NCBI RefSeq assembly: GCF_022179125.1
Contig: NZ_BPQG01000044.1
Location: 62,001 to 126,000, forward strand
DNA from: Methylobacterium cerastii
GTDB lineage: Bacteria > Pseudomonadota > Alphaproteobacteria > Rhizobiales > Beijerinckiaceae
Length of the DNA stretch: 64,000 nt
Direction: 5' to 3'
Both the position numbers and the translations under genes were made by a program. Positions 63,854-64,000 of this stretch are shown piece after piece (position 1 is the first letter of the stretch; each line of letters opens with the position of its first letter). A model generated the notes under the pieces. It searched no databases. It was not told the origin of the DNA and saw nothing but the letters and a program-made list of their open reading frames with translations.

Positions 63854-64000
63854 ATGGCCCACCACCACGACGACCACGATCACAGCGAGCTGTCCCCCGT
63901 CGAGGCGCGGGTGCGGGCGCTCGAATCGATCCTCGTGCAGAAGGGCTACGTCGAGCCGGCGGCGCTCGATGCGCTGGTCGAGCGCTACGAGACGCAGGTC
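63854..64000 (+). CDS. nthA: Nitrile hydratase alpha subunit, 5' end only
   Basis: Runs off the right edge with 49 codons visible. The His/Asp-rich head (MAHHHDDDHDHSELSPVEAR) and VRALESILVQKGYVEPAALD match alpha subunits of nitrile hydratase (and the related thiocyanate hydrolase gamma). The family hydrates nitriles to amides with an Fe or Co centre in a Cys-rich claw. That claw (CTLCSC) is beyond the window, so the metal type cannot be told. Confidence 0.85.
   Translation, partial: MAHHHDDHDHSELSPVEARVRALESILVQKGYVEPAALDALVERYETQV

Overview
This is a high-GC (about 70%) chromosomal segment of an alphaproteobacterium. The gene content points to Methylobacteriaceae (Methylobacterium or Methylorubrum). 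The markers are an ftfL formate-tetrahydrofolate ligase (a C1 entry enzyme of methylotrophs), C4-pathway 5-aminolevulinate synthase, a MucR-type regulator, the alphaproteobacterial murA / DUF2948 / hisD / UPF0262 / LMW-phosphatase block, DUF3309 and DUF6894 small proteins, and an Hsp20 gene with a ROSE-like leader. This is inference from protein families; no database search was possible.

Layout. 0-8 kb: tex (cut by the left edge), a TspO-like protein, cystathionine beta-lyase, a type II haloacid dehalogenase, an orphan carbamoyltransferase and two small ORFs. 8-13 kb: a frameshifted AraC-type regulator, a HAD-IIA phosphatase, a UPF0175/DUF3368 toxin-antitoxin pair whose toxin is frameshifted in a G8 tract, a membrane protein with a degenerate EAL domain and a copper-chaperone-like protein. 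13-20 kb: ftfL, an Mrr-like nuclease, a MucR relative with lost zinc ligands and a large acyl-CoA-synthetase/GNAT fusion. 20-29 kb: LysR, SDR and a cupin hydroxynitrile-lyase homologue, then dps, an L,D-transpeptidase, an acyltransferase, small secreted or membrane proteins and hemA. 30-38 kb: murA, a chemoreceptor, DUF2948, hisD, UPF0262, an LMW phosphatase and an NlpC/P60 protein.

41.9-49.0 kb holds a complete MoxR / DUF58 / DUF4381 / VWA / VWA / TPR / BatD membrane system. It begins with a 13-codon leader ORF translationally coupled to the MoxR gene. 49.9-53.9 kb is a sulfate ABC transporter operon (sbp-cysT-cysW-cysA). It is followed by a second PIN toxin-antitoxin pair, an amino-acid permease divergent from sdaA, then cysK. 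Sulfate uptake, cysteine synthase and, at 3 kb, cystathionine beta-lyase make sulfur amino-acid metabolism a recurring theme. The right end carries a degenerate trypsin-like protein, an SDR, hsp20 and the first 49 codons of a nitrile hydratase alpha subunit.

The window is littered with GC-rich palindromic repeats of at least three kinds. They sit between genes, inside operons and, in the BatD gene, in frame within the coding sequence. No rRNA, tRNA, IS element, prophage or CRISPR array was recognised.
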